64,000 nt of DNA, from positions 1,984,001 to 2,048,000 of the forward strand of contig NZ_CP029190.1 in the NCBI RefSeq assembly GCF_008642295.1, read 5' to 3'. Below the pieces are notes generated by a model that made no database searches, was not told where the DNA came from, and saw nothing but the letters and a program-made list of their open reading frames with translations. The DNA is from Streptomyces venezuelae. GTDB taxonomy: Bacteria; Actinomycetota; Actinomycetes; Streptomycetales; Streptomycetaceae. Positions 50,263 through 58,709 of this stretch are shown piece by piece; position 1 is the stretch's first letter, and each line of letters starts with the position of its first letter. The position numbers were made by a program, and so were the translations under genes.

Positions 50263-52845
50263 CTACTGCCTGGCGGTGGCCGCGTCCACCGGGCGGGCCC
50301 GGAGGGCGAGCCGGCCCGGCAGGGCGGTGGCGGCCAGGGCCAGCAGGGCGGCGATGCCGACCACCGTCGCGTACACCAGGGGCAGGACCGCGGGGGTCGC
50401 GCCGCCGGTCATACCGGTGCTGAAGGCGGTCAGGACGGCGGCTGAGATCCCGGTGCCGAGGACCGCGCCGAGCAGCAGCACCGCCAGGGCTTCCGTACGG
50501 ATCATGCGGAGCACCTGGCGCCGGGTGGCACCGGCCAGCCGCAGCATCGCGAACTCGCGGATCCGCTCGGCGGTGGACATCGCCAGCGTGTTGACCACGG
50601 CGATCGCGGTGAAGGCGAGGACCAGGCCCATGCCAAGGAGGTTGATCTCGGCGCCGGCCTGCTGCCGTTCGGCGCGTGCGGTATCCGCATCGGCCGCGGA
50701 GAGGACGGCGGTACCGGGGAACTCCTGGACCGCGGCGGCCAGTTGCGCCCGGCCGGTGCCGGGCTCGGTGGCCACCAGCACACTGCTCGCGAGGGGATTG
50801 TCCAGGTGGGCGGCGACCAGGTCGTGGGGCAGGGTCAGATCGCCGAAGCCGAGACCGCGGGTGTAGACGGCGGAGACGGTGAGGGTGGCGGGGGTGCCGT
50901 CGCCGAGGTGGACGGTGAGCGGGCTGCCGGGCTTCAGGCCGAGTTGGTGGGCGGCGAGTTCGCTGACCGCGGCGCTCCGGTCGCCGAAGCCGGCCAGGGT
51001 GCCGCTGCTGACCGCGGGGTCCCAGGTCCTGGTGAGACCCTCGGGGGTGACGCCCTGGACGGCGTACTTGGTGAGGCCGACCCGGACGGTGCCGTGCACG
51101 ATCTCGGTGGCGGCGGTGACCCCGGGGGTGTGCCGGATCTTCTGCGCGGCCCCGCCGGTCACGCCGGGGCCCTGCGCGGCGAGCACCCAGCCCGCCCGGA
51201 CCCCGTCGCGGGCCTGGCTGCGGGCGGCGTCGCCGAGGGTGGGCTGGACGAAGAGGACCGTGCAGGTCATACCGATGAGCAGGGTGATCGGGGTGACGGC
51301 GGAGGCCATGCGGGTGGCGTTGCCGCGCAGGTTGGCGGTGGCGAGCCGGCCGTTCGTACCGGTGAGGCGCAGGGGTCCGGACAGCAGGGCGGTGGCGCCG
51401 CGCACCAGCAGCGGGCCGAGCAGCGCGACCGCTCCGGTGAGCACGACCACGGTGAGGAAGGTGACGGGGGTGGAGGCGGGCTCGGTGCGCAGGGTGCCGA
51501 GTACGGCGACCAGTACGGCCCCGCCGGCCAGCAGCAGCAGACCGGCGGCGATCCGGGCCCAGGCGGGGCGGCTGCGCTCGACCGAGGCCTCGGCGAGGGC
51601 TTCGGCCGGGCGGATCCGGGCGATGCGGCGGGAGGTGATCCGGGCTGCGGACCAGGCGCCGAGCAGGGTGGCGGCGACGGCCGCGGCCATCGGAAAGATC
51701 CCGGCGGTGCGCTCGAGGGTGGCGGGGACCGCCCCGAGCTCGACGAACCGGCCGTGCAGCCAGGCGGCCAGCGGAAGGCCGGCGAGGGCGCCGAGCACAC
51801 CGGCGGCCAGGCCCACGATCACCGACTCGCGTCCGAGCAGCCGGCGGAGCTCCCCGGGGGTGGCGGCGATGGCGCGGAGCAGGGCGAGTTCGCGGTGCCG
51901 CTGCTGGACGGAGAGGGAGAAGGTGCCGACGACGACGAGGATCGCGACGAGGAGGGAGGTGCCGCCCATGGCCCCGCCCATGGAGACCAGTTTGGTGCGG
52001 GCACCGGCCGCGTCGAGGAACTCGACCGGGCCGCGGCCGTCGCCGGTGCTGACCTGTGCGGTGGTGCCGGCCAGTGCCTTGCGGAGGTCGGCGGCGAGTG
52101 CGGTGTCGCTCACTCCGGCTTTCGGCAGGACCCCGATGGCGGTGACCCGGCCGTCGCGGGCGGCGAGCCGGCGGGCCTCGGCGGCGTGGAAGAACAGGGA
52201 GGTCTGGTGTGCCGGATCGCCGTGCTCCGCGCGGGCGATGCCGCTGACGGTGTAGGTCTTCGGCTCTCCGGTGGCCTGCACGGTGAGCGGGGTGCCGGGC
52301 GTCAGCCCGGCCCGGGCGGCGAGCTCCCGGTCGACGACCACCTCGCGGTCGCTCTGGGGCGCCCGGCCGGTCGCGAGGGTGAAGGGGGTGAGCACGGCGG
52401 AGTCCCAGGCGTGCCCGTAGCTGCGCTTGCCGGAGGCGGCCGAGGCAGGGGCAGGGGCAGGGCCCGGTACCGGGGCCGGGGCCGGGATCATCGGTACGGC
52501 CTGGAAGGTCAGCTCGGGCACGGCCCGCTTCACCCCGGGCACCCGACGGACCGTCTCCAGAGTGTCCGCGGGCAGCCAGGCCCGCTCGGCCATCGGCTTG
52601 GCCTTGTGCTTGGTCTTGGTCTTGCCCTTCTTCTGCTTGACCGTGGTGCGGTGCACGTTCTGGTCGGCGGAGACCACGACCGGAGTGGCCGCGTACCGCT
52701 CGGTCCGGATCTTTCCGCGCAGTCCGGTTTCCAGCAGGGTGCCGCATGCCGTGATGAGCGCGGCGGCGCACAGGAGGGCGACAAAGGCGCCGAGGAAGCC
52801 GGCTTTGCGGTACCGGACGGACTGGAGGGCGTAACGCAGCATCAT
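50263..52845 (-). CDS. ABC transporter permease of the FtsX/MacB (MacB-like) type, no ATPase partner adjacent
   Basis: An 860-aa membrane protein with the two-half FtsX plan. A first TM helix (AGFLGAFVALLCAAALITACG) is followed by a ~250-residue extracellular MacB-PCD domain, then three TM helices (MGGTSLLVAILVVVGTFSLSV; EAL segments), a middle TM cluster, a second extracellular domain and three last TM helices ending in ATALPGRLALRARPVDAATARQ. Such permeases work with a LolD/MacB-type ATPase, which is absent from both sides here. The ATG at 52845 is followed at once by a second ATG. It lies 101 nt downstream of recX on the same strand. Confidence 0.86.
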   Translation of the reverse strand: MMLRYALQSVRYRKAGFLGAFVALLCAAALITACGTLLETGLRGKIRTERYAATPVVVSADQNVHRTTVKQKKGKTKTKHKAKPMAERAWLPADTLETVRRVPGVKRAVPELTFQAVPMIPAPAPVPGPAPAPASAASGKRSYGHAWDSAVLTPFTLATGRAPQSDREVVVDRELAARAGLTPGTPLTVQATGEPKTYTVSGIARAEHGDPAHQTSLFFHAAEARRLAARDGRVTAIGVLPKAGVSDTALAADLRKALAGTTAQVSTGDGRGPVEFLDAAGARTKLVSMGGAMGGTSLLVAILVVVGTFSLSVQQRHRELALLRAIAATPGELRRLLGRESVIVGLAAGVLGALAGLPLAAWLHGRFVELGAVPATLERTAGIFPMAAAVAATLLGAWSAARITSRRIARIRPAEALAEASVERSRPAWARIAAGLLLLAGGAVLVAVLGTLRTEPASTPVTFLTVVVLTGAVALLGPLLVRGATALLSGPLRLTGTNGRLATANLRGNATRMASAVTPITLLIGMTCTVLFVQPTLGDAARSQARDGVRAGWVLAAQGPGVTGGAAQKIRHTPGVTAATEIVHGTVRVGLTKYAVQGVTPEGLTRTWDPAVSSGTLAGFGDRSAAVSELAAHQLGLKPGSPLTVHLGDGTPATLTVSAVYTRGLGFGDLTLPHDLVAAHLDNPLASSVLVATEPGTGRAQLAAAVQEFPGTAVLSAADADTARAERQQAGAEINLLGMGLVLAFTAIAVVNTLAMSTAERIREFAMLRLAGATRRQVLRMIRTEALAVLLLGAVLGTGISAAVLTAFSTGMTGGATPAVLPLVYATVVGIAALLALAATALPGRLALRARPVDAATARQ

Positions 52846-52946
52846 GTGCCCAACTCTGCTGTCGGCGCCGCTCCCTGGCATTGGAGCGGTCCGGCCTCCT
52901 CACCCGGGGGCTACCCCCACCCCGGGCGCGCAGCGGGTCGCCGGCG

Positions 52947-53510
52947 TCAGTACCCCTCGTACGGCAGGTCGTCCGTGTCTTCGCCCTCTTCCTCCAGGGC
53001 ACGGCGGACCACCCGCAGGGCCATGCCTTCCGGGTAGCCCTTGCGGGCCAGCATCCCGGCGAGGCGGCGGATGCGCTTGTCCCGCTCCAGCCCCCGGGTG
53101 GAGCGGAGTTTGCGCGCCACCAGCTCCCGGGCCGTCTCTTCCTCCTGCTCGGAGTCGAGCTGTTCCAGCGCTTCGGTGACCAGGTTGCCGTCGACCCCCT
53201 TGGTGCGCAGCTCGCGGGCGAGCGCCCGGCGGGCAAGGCCGCGGCCCCGGTGGCGGGACTCGACCCAGGCGCCCGCGAACGCGGCGTCGTCGATCAGGCC
53301 CACCTCCTCGAACCGGGAGAGGACCTCCTCCGACACCTCCTCGGGGATGCCTCGCTTGTGCAGGGCGTCCGCGAGCTGCCGCCGGGTGCGCGGGCTCCCC
53401 GTGAGCAGACGCAGGCAGATGGCCCGCGCCTGCTCCTCGGGGCTCTGGGGCGGCAGCTCCTGTCCGGCCCTCGACGGACCGGAGCCACCGCCCCCGTCGT
53501 ACTCCCCCAT
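52947..53510 (-). CDS. recX: Regulatory protein RecX
   Basis: RecX binds RecA filaments and limits recombination. The 187-aa helical-repeat protein contains CLRLLTGSPRTRRQLADALHKRG, FEEVGLIDDAAFAGAWVESR and RGLARRALARELRTKGVDG, the standard three-repeat pattern. It starts 3 nt after the recA stop, so it is read through from recA. N-terminal ~25 residues are Gly/Pro-rich. Confidence 0.95.
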   Translation of the reverse strand: MGEYDGGGGSGPSRAGQELPPQSPEEQARAICLRLLTGSPRTRRQLADALHKRGIPEEVSEEVLSRFEEVGLIDDAAFAGAWVESRHRGRGLARRALARELRTKGVDGNLVTEALEQLDSEQEEETARELVARKLRSTRGLERDKRIRRLAGMLARKGYPEGMALRVVRRALEEEGEDTDDLPYEGY

Positions 53511-53513
53511 CGG

Positions 53514-54632
53514 TTAGCTCTTGGCCGCCGTGGTCTTGACCGCCTTGGCCTTCGCCGCCGGAGCCGGCACCGCCTTGGCCGCGTCGTCCGCGGGCGCCTC
53601 GCCGGCCGCCGCGCCCTCGGCGGGCTGCGCATCCTTCCGCACGCCCACGCCCAGCTTCTCCTTGATCTTCCGCTCGATCTCGTTGGCGAGGTCGGGGTTG
53701 TCCTTGAGGAAGTTGCGGGCGTTCTCCTTGCCCTGGCCGAGCTGGTCGCCCTCGTACGTGTACCAGGCACCGGCCTTGCGCACGAAGCCGTGCTCCACGC
53801 CCATGTCGATCAGGCCGCCCTCGCGGCTGATGCCCTGGCCGTAGAGGATGTCGAACTCGGCCTGCTTGAAGGGCGGCGCGACCTTGTTCTTGACGACCTT
53901 GACGCGGGTGCGGTTGCCGACCGCGTCGGTGCCGTCCTTGAGGGTCTCGATACGGCGGATGTCGAGGCGCACCGAGGCGTAGAACTTCAGCGCCCGGCCA
54001 CCGGTGGTCGTCTCCGGGGAGCCGAACATCACACCGATCTTCTCGCGGAGCTGGTTGATGAAGATCGCCGTGGTCTTGGACTGGTTGAGCGCGCTGGTGA
54101 TCTTCCGGAGCGCCTGGCTCATCAGCCGGGCCTGGAGACCCACGTGCGAGTCGCCCATCTCGCCCTCGATTTCCGCGCGCGGCACGAGCGCCGCGACGGA
54201 GTCGATGACGATGAGGTCGAGGGCACCGGAGCGGACCAGCATGTCCACGATCTCCAGGGCCTGCTCACCGGTGTCCGGCTGGGACAGGATGAGGTTGTCG
54301 GTGTCGACGCCCAGCGCCTTCGCGTACTCGGGGTCGAGCGCGTGTTCGGCGTCCACGAAGGCGACGGTGCCGCCGGCCTTCTGCGCATTGGCGACGGCGT
54401 GCAGGGTCAGGGTCGTCTTGCCGGAGGACTCCGGCCCGTACACCTCGACCACTCGGCCGCGCGGCAGCCCGCCGACGCCGAGGGCGATGTCCAGAGCGGT
54501 CGACCCGGTGGGGATGACCTCGATGGGGTCGTTCGGCCGGTCGCCGAGGCGCATCACGGCGCCCTTGCCGAATTGCCGTTCAATCTGTGCGAGCGCGGCG
54601 TCGAGCGCCTTCTCGCGGTCGGTGCCTGCCAT
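53514..54632 (-). CDS. recA: Recombinase RecA
   Basis: RecA forms ATP-dependent filaments on ssDNA, drives strand exchange and triggers LexA cleavage. Walker A is [16 protein letters not shown] near residue 66, MAW is [15 protein letters not shown]1 region is [10 protein letters not shown], and Walker B is [15 protein letters not shown]; the C-terminal domain follows with [12 protein letters not shown]. At 372 aa it has the long Ala/Lys tail typical of Streptomyces RecA. ATG chosen to give [14 protein letters not shown]. recX follows; an SOS box lies 104 nt upstream. Confidence 0.98.
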   Translation of the reverse strand: MAGTDREKALDAALAQIERQFGKGAVMRLGDRPNDPIEVIPTGSTALDIALGVGGLPRGRVVEVYGPESSGKTTLTLHAVANAQKAGGTVAFVDAEHALDPEYAKALGVDTDNLILSQPDTGEQALEIVDMLVRSGALDLIVIDSVAALVPRAEIEGEMGDSHVGLQARLMSQALRKITSALNQSKTTAIFINQLREKIGVMFGSPETTTGGRALKFYASVRLDIRRIETLKDGTDAVGNRTRVKVVKNKVAPPFKQAEFDILYGQGISREGGLIDMGVEHGFVRKAGAWYTYEGDQLGQGKENARNFLKDNPDLANEIERKIKEKLGVGVRKDAQPAEGAAAGEAPADDAAKAVPAPAAKAKAVKTTAAKS

Positions 54633-54721
54633 GGGTTCCACCCGGTTTGCTTGAGTCGATCGCTTCACGCCAAAGACGCTAACGCCTGCCACTGACAATG
54701 CGCCTCCACGCCCGGTTTGGC

Positions 54722-54730
54722 TGTGGATAA
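54722..54730. promoter_or_regulatory. DnaA-box-like 9-mer upstream of recA
   Basis: TGTGGATAA (TTATCCACA on the other strand) is the classical E. coli-type DnaA box. It stands alone between recA and the divergent phosphatase gene. Streptomyces boxes prefer TTGTCCACA, so this may be chance. Confidence 0.35.
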
Positions 54731-54735
54731 GCCAT

Positions 54736-54751
54736 GAGAATACGTGTTCGA
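54736..54751. promoter_or_regulatory. SOS box upstream of recA
   Basis: On the recA strand this reads TCGAAC-ACGT-ATTCTC, one good half-site and one weaker half of the consensus CGAACN4GTTCG. It is 104 nt before the recA ATG. Confidence 0.75.
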
Positions 54752-54859
54752 TTTTCCTGTCAAGCGCACCACGCCGCCCCGGCATCAGGGGGGCGGGGCG
54801 GGTGGCCGTCTCCGTCCGCCAGGGCGCTATGCCCTTATTGCACAGATATTCTGGGGTGT

Positions 54860-55951
54860 GTGATCGAGTCTGGACGGCCGCGGCTCCGTCGGCGCTACAG
54901 CCGGGGGAGGCTTGTGCGACTGTCCCCGGTCATTCTGACCGTCGTGATCGCCAGCCTGGCCTATGCCACTCCGCCGGAAATGGCCTTCAGCCGCCTCCTG
55001 CCCGCGGCACCGGCCCTGGCCGCCGCCATGTGGCCGGTCCTCCCCACCGTCCTGCTCGGGACGGTCTGCCTCTTCCTGATGATCGGCCTCGGCATGGTCT
55101 TCCCCGATCTGGGAACGTGGTGGACGGCCGCGGGGATCATCGCGGTCACCGTGGCCGCCGCGTACGGAAGCCACGTCCGGCTCCAGCGGGAGCGCACCCT
55201 CTTCCAGGTACGGCTCGTCGCCGAAGCGGCGCAGCAGGTGGTGCTGAGCCCCATGCCGCGCCGCTTCGGGAATGTGGAGATCGAATCGCTGTACCTCGCG
55301 GCAGCGGCGGAGGCCCGCATCGGCGGGGACTTCTACGAGGTGGTCGACACGCCCTTCGGGGTCAGACTGCTCATCGGTGACGTACGGGGCAAGGGCCTGC
55401 CGGCCGTGGGGGCGGCTGCGGCGATCGTCAACGCCTTCCGGGAGGCGGCCTACAGCGAGGCCGACATGGTCAACGTCGCACGCAGGATGGACGCCAGCAG
55501 CACCCGTTACAACGCCGCCTTTCCTCCCGACGGGCCGATGGAACGATTCGCCACCGCCCTGCTCGCCGAGATCCCGCACGAGGGCAGCCGGATCGACATC
55601 CTCAACTGCGGACATCCCCCGCCGCTGCTCCTGAACCGCAGGAAACTCCGGGTCCTGGAGCCGGCCACCCCCTCCCCGCTGCTCAGCCTCGCGGAGCTCA
55701 TCGGCGATCACTACAGCGTCGACTCCTTCGAGTTCGCCCCGGGTGACCTGCTGCTCCTCTATACCGACGGCATCGCCGAGACCCGCGCCCGCGACGGCGA
55801 GTTCTTCCCGCTGGCCGCCTGGATGCGCCGACAGCCCCCGACACCGCCCCGCGAACTGCTCACGGCCCTGCACCACGACCTCCTCCGCTACAGCAGAGGA
55901 CGCCTGGACGACGACATCGCCGCCCTCGCCGTACGCCTGCGCGAGTCCTGA
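54860..55951 (+). CDS. Membrane-anchored PP2C-type (SpoIIE-like) serine phosphatase
   Basis: A protein of about 363 aa with three or four N-terminal TM helices ([63 protein letters not shown]) and a cytoplasmic SpoIIE-type phosphatase domain: [28 protein letters not shown] near residue 170 holds the metal-binding Asp residues, with [10 protein letters not shown] and [12 protein letters not shown] later and [13 protein letters not shown] at the end. These typically dephosphorylate anti-anti-sigma factors. No sigma-factor partner lies nearby. GTG start is a choice; the frame is open to 54734. Confidence 0.85.
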   Translation: MIESGRPRLRRRYSRGRLVRLSPVILTVVIASLAYATPPEMAFSRLLPAAPALAAAMWPVLPTVLLGTVCLFLMIGLGMVFPDLGTWWTAAGIIAVTVAAAYGSHVRLQRERTLFQVRLVAEAAQQVVLSPMPRRFGNVEIESLYLAAAAEARIGGDFYEVVDTPFGVRLLIGDVRGKGLPAVGAAAAIVNAFREAAYSEADMVNVARRMDASSTRYNAAFPPDGPMERFATALLAEIPHEGSRIDILNCGHPPPLLLNRRKLRVLEPATPSPLLSLAELIGDHYSVDSFEFAPGDLLLLYTDGIAETRARDGEFFPLAAWMRRQPPTPPRELLTALHHDLLRYSRGRLDDDIAALAVRLRES

Positions 55952-55982
55952 GGACCGAGTCCTGAGGCCGGAGGAGCGGTCC

Positions 55983-56561
55983 TCAGCGGAACGCGGTGGC
56001 GCGGACGCTGTTGCCGCACAGGGCGAAGTCGCCGCCGTCGGCCACGCCCAGCTGGAGCTGTCCGCCCCCGACGCCCACCACGATCGAGGGGGCGACGACG
56101 GGGTCGGCGCCGGAGGCGCAGTAGCCGTCCGCTTCGCCGAGGACCGGGGTGAAGGTGAGCTGGGTCGTGGCCGTGCCGCCGACCGGCAGCCGGACGGTCC
56201 TGGCCATGCCCTGCCGGCGGACGTCCAGTGGCTTGTTCCGGTCCGGCGAGCCCTGGCCCGCGAGGGCCACGGTCGGGAAGCCCCGCAGCTCACACGCCCT
56301 CGGGCCGTCGTTGGTCACGGTGACCCGCACCTGAGTCGCGCCCGCCCGCTCTGCGCTGTCGGCCACGAGCTGGCTGCTCCTACAGGGGGCCAGCGGCGCC
56401 CGCAGCGAGACCGTCGCATCTGCCGAGGCGGAAGCCTGAGACGAGGCCGAGACCGAAGCCGGCCCCGCAGCCGAGGCCGCCGAAACGGTGCCGGCCAGGA
56501 GGCCGGCCGCGAGCAGCACCGACGAGGTCCTGACCGCGCCGCGTTTCCTGGTGCCCTTCAT
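55983..56561 (-). CDS. Secreted DUF4232-domain protein
   Basis: A 192-aa exported protein: basic N-terminus, hydrophobic signal (SSVLLAAGLLAGTVSAASA), then a Ser/Ala linker and one beta-rich DUF4232 domain starting APCRSSQLVAD with Cys at both ends (CELRGFP, DGYCASG, DFALCG), likely two disulfides. Such proteins are common in Streptomyces; function unknown. Convergent with the phosphatase gene. Confidence 0.82.
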   Translation of the reverse strand: MKGTRKRGAVRTSSVLLAAGLLAGTVSAASAAGPASVSASSQASASADATVSLRAPLAPCRSSQLVADSAERAGATQVRVTVTNDGPRACELRGFPTVALAGQGSPDRNKPLDVRRQGMARTVRLPVGGTATTQLTFTPVLGEADGYCASGADPVVAPSIVVGVGGGQLQLGVADGGDFALCGNSVRATAFR

Positions 56562-56715
56562 GGGTTCTTCTCCCCCGTCCTGGGGCCGGGCGCCACCACG
56601 TTCCGGGCACCCCGCCCGGTGTCGGTCGATCCCCTTTCACCATCGCATCGGGCGGCGGCGGCCACATCCCCGCACGGCCCGTCGGGCCCGGGGGGACGCC
56701 GGTAGCCTGACCCGC

Positions 56716-57297
56716 ATGGAGGAACTCGCCGGAGTGGAGATCATCGCCTTCGCGGATGCCGCGGCGTTCGAGGGCTGGCTGGCCGAGCACCACACCCGCC
56801 GGGAGGGGGTGTGGATCAAGGCGGCGAAGAAGAAGTCGGGCATCCCGTCGGTCACCGAGGACGAGATGGTCGACATCGGGCTCTGCTACGGCTGGATATC
56901 CGGGCAGCGCCGGTCCTTCGACGAACTCCACTACCTCCAGAAGTATGTGCCGCGCCGCCCCCGGAGCCTGTGGTCGCAGGTGAACGTCGACAAGGTGGCG
57001 GCGCTGACGGCGGCCGGCCGGATGCGCGAACCCGGGCTGGCCGAAGTGCGGAAGGCGCAGCAGGACGGGCGGTGGGACGCCGCCTACGCATCGCAGAAGA
57101 CGGCGACCGTGCCTCCCGACCTGGCGGCGGCGCTCGCCGCGGACCCCGCGGCCGGCGCCGCGTACGAGGCCCTCGACCGGACGGCGCGCTACCAGCTGAT
57201 CCTGCCGCTGCTGCAGGCCCTCACGCCCACGGCGCGACAGGCCCGCCTCGACCGGGCGCTGGCCCTGCTGGCGCCGGACGGCAGGCCGGCCGAGTAG
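56716..57297 (+). CDS. YdeI/OmpD-associated family protein
   Basis: A 193-aa protein matching the bacteriocin-protection YdeI/OmpD-associated family: IIAFADAAAFEGWLAEHHTRREGVWIKAAKKK, then the hallmark DIGLCYGWISGQRRSFD and PRRPRSLWSQVNVDKVAALTAAGRM. The C-terminal ~60 residues are helical. Role unresolved even in well-studied members. ATG preceded weakly; it is divergent from the DUF4232 gene. Confidence 0.85.
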   Translation: MEELAGVEIIAFADAAAFEGWLAEHHTRREGVWIKAAKKKSGIPSVTEDEMVDIGLCYGWISGQRRSFDELHYLQKYVPRRPRSLWSQVNVDKVAALTAAGRMREPGLAEVRKAQQDGRWDAAYASQKTATVPPDLAAALAADPAAGAAYEALDRTARYQLILPLLQALTPTARQARLDRALALLAPDGRPAE

Positions 57298-57332
57298 GGG
57301 CGTCTCGGGGAACGGCCGGGGCGACCATGGAA

Positions 57333-57369
57333 GGGAGGCAGGGGGGCAGGGAGGCAGGGGGGCAGGGAG
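57333..57369. repeat. 16-bp tandem repeat holding the ribosome-binding region of the MBL gene
   Basis: GGGAGGCAGGGGGGCA occurs twice in a row (57333-57348, 57349-57364) and is followed by GGGAG, the Shine-Dalgarno of the next ATG at 57376. Each unit contains a good extra SD-like core GGGAGG, and G-runs of six that could slip. Confidence 0.75.
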
Positions 57370-57375
57370 CCCGCC

Positions 57376-58389
57376 ATGAGCATGCACCGCGTGGGACGCG
57401 AGATCACCGTTCTCGGGGACTGCCTGGAGGTGCCCGGGATCGGGTTCCTCCCGGTCAACGCGTTCGTGCTGCACGCCGAGGAGCCCGTGGTCGTCGACAC
57501 CGGCCTCGGCCTGCCCGACCGGGACTTCCTCACGGCGGTCGCCTCGGCCCTCGACCCCGCCGATGTGCGGTGGATCTGGCTGACCCACCCCGACCGCGAC
57601 CACACCGGCGGCCTGTTCGCCCTGCTGGAGGCCGCCCCGCAGGCACGCGTGGTGACCACCTTCCTGGGGGCGGGGATCATGTCCACCGAACGCCCCCTCC
57701 CGATGGACCGGATCCACCTGGTCAATCCGGGCCAGTCCCTCGACGTCGGCGACCGCCGGCTCGCCGCCTTCCGGCCGCCGCTCTTCGACAATCCGGCGAC
57801 CGTGGGCGACTGCTTCGGCGGGCCGATGCCCAGCGCGGAGCTGGCGGTCGGCGGGGACGCCGGGGCGGTGGATCCGGAGCAACTGAGGGCGGCGCAGTTC
57901 CTCTGGGCCTCGGTGGACAGCCCGTGGATCCACACGGCCGATGCCGACAAGTACCTCGCCACGGTCCGGCCGTTGCGCGAGATGGACCCCGAGCTGGTGC
58001 TGTGTACGCACCTGCCGCCGGCCACCGGTCTGACGGCGCGGCTGATCGAGACGGTGAGCGCCGCCCCGGGCCTCGACCCCTTCGTCGGGCCGGATCAGCA
58101 GGCACTGGAGCAGATGCTGGCCGGTTCGAGCCCGCCGGAGGGCGCGGGCCGGAATCAGGGGCGGAATCCGAGTGACAACCGGAGGCGGAGACGTCGCCGA
58201 CCACCTCATCGGCCACTTCGTCGACCAGGCCCGGCGCTCCGCCTCCTGGACCGACATCGGCCGGAGCATGGGTGTCACCCGCCAGGCCGCCCAGAACGAG
58301 GCGCGCTCGGCCGGCAACGGAAATCGCCACCGAGCACCTCACCCTCGGCCTGCTCGCCGAACCCGAAGGCTTCGCCGGCCTCGCCCTGA
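57376..58389 (+). CDS. Metallo-beta-lactamase-fold hydrolase, with an abnormal C-terminal extension
   Basis: A 337-aa MBL-fold enzyme. The metal site HPDRDH is in WLTHPDRDHTGGLFALLEA near residue 75 (the family pattern HxHxDH with Pro-Asp-Arg in place of the second His group), and the later ligands probably include TFLGAGI and VLCTHLPPATG near residue 215. Normal members end near residue 260, about GSSPPEG. The remaining ~75 residues are Arg/Pro-rich, with a run of seven Arg, and are read out of frame from the broken Clp-N gene downstream, so the native stop has probably been lost. Confidence 0.75.
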   Translation: MSMHRVGREITVLGDCLEVPGIGFLPVNAFVLHAEEPVVVDTGLGLPDRDFLTAVASALDPADVRWIWLTHPDRDHTGGLFALLEAAPQARVVTTFLGAGIMSTERPLPMDRIHLVNPGQSLDVGDRRLAAFRPPLFDNPATVGDCFGGPMPSAELAVGGDAGAVDPEQLRAAQFLWASVDSPWIHTADADKYLATVRPLREMDPELVLCTHLPPATGLTARLIETVSAAPGLDPFVGPDQQALEQMLAGSSPPEGAGRNQGRNPSDNRRRRRRRPPHRPLRRPGPALRLLDRHRPEHGCHPPGRPERGALGRQRKSPPSTSPSACSPNPKASPASP

Positions 58390-58709
58390 GCGGCCAGGGC
58401 ATCGATGCGGACGCCATCCGGGCGGCCGTGTCGGTCGTGCTGCCCGCGCCCGCCGACACCGTGCCCGACCTCATCCCCTTCGGCGCGGGCGGCAAGAAGG
58501 CCCTGGAGCTCACGTTCCGGGAGGCACTGCGGCTCGGCCACAACTACGTCGGCACCGAGCACATCCTCCTCGCGCTGCTGGAGCTGGGGAACGGCGAGGG
58601 CGTACTCAGCAGCCTCGGCGCCGACAAGTCGAGGGCCGAGGCGGCCATCACCGAAGCCTTGGCCAGCGCCATAGGCGCGGCCGGGGCGCAGACCCCGCCC
58701 GCGAAGTAG
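58172..58709 (+). pseudogene. Broken HTH/Clp N-terminal-domain protein gene
   Basis: Two frames together spell a known Streptomyces type. The first, from GTG at 58172, gives GDVADHLIGHFVDQARR then a helix-turn-helix WTDIGRSMGVTRQAAQ that jumps directly to NEARSAGN, missing the ~30 residues that in intact homologues link the HTH to the Clp-N repeat (from memory). After that the frame breaks near 58320; the next frame continues EIATEHLTLGLLAEPEGF and ends FREALRLGHNYVGTEHILLALLEL, a Clp_N repeat. The N-terminal part is also absent. The tail overlaps the convergent AI-2E gene by 62 nt. Interpretation: deletion plus frameshift. Confidence 0.75.
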
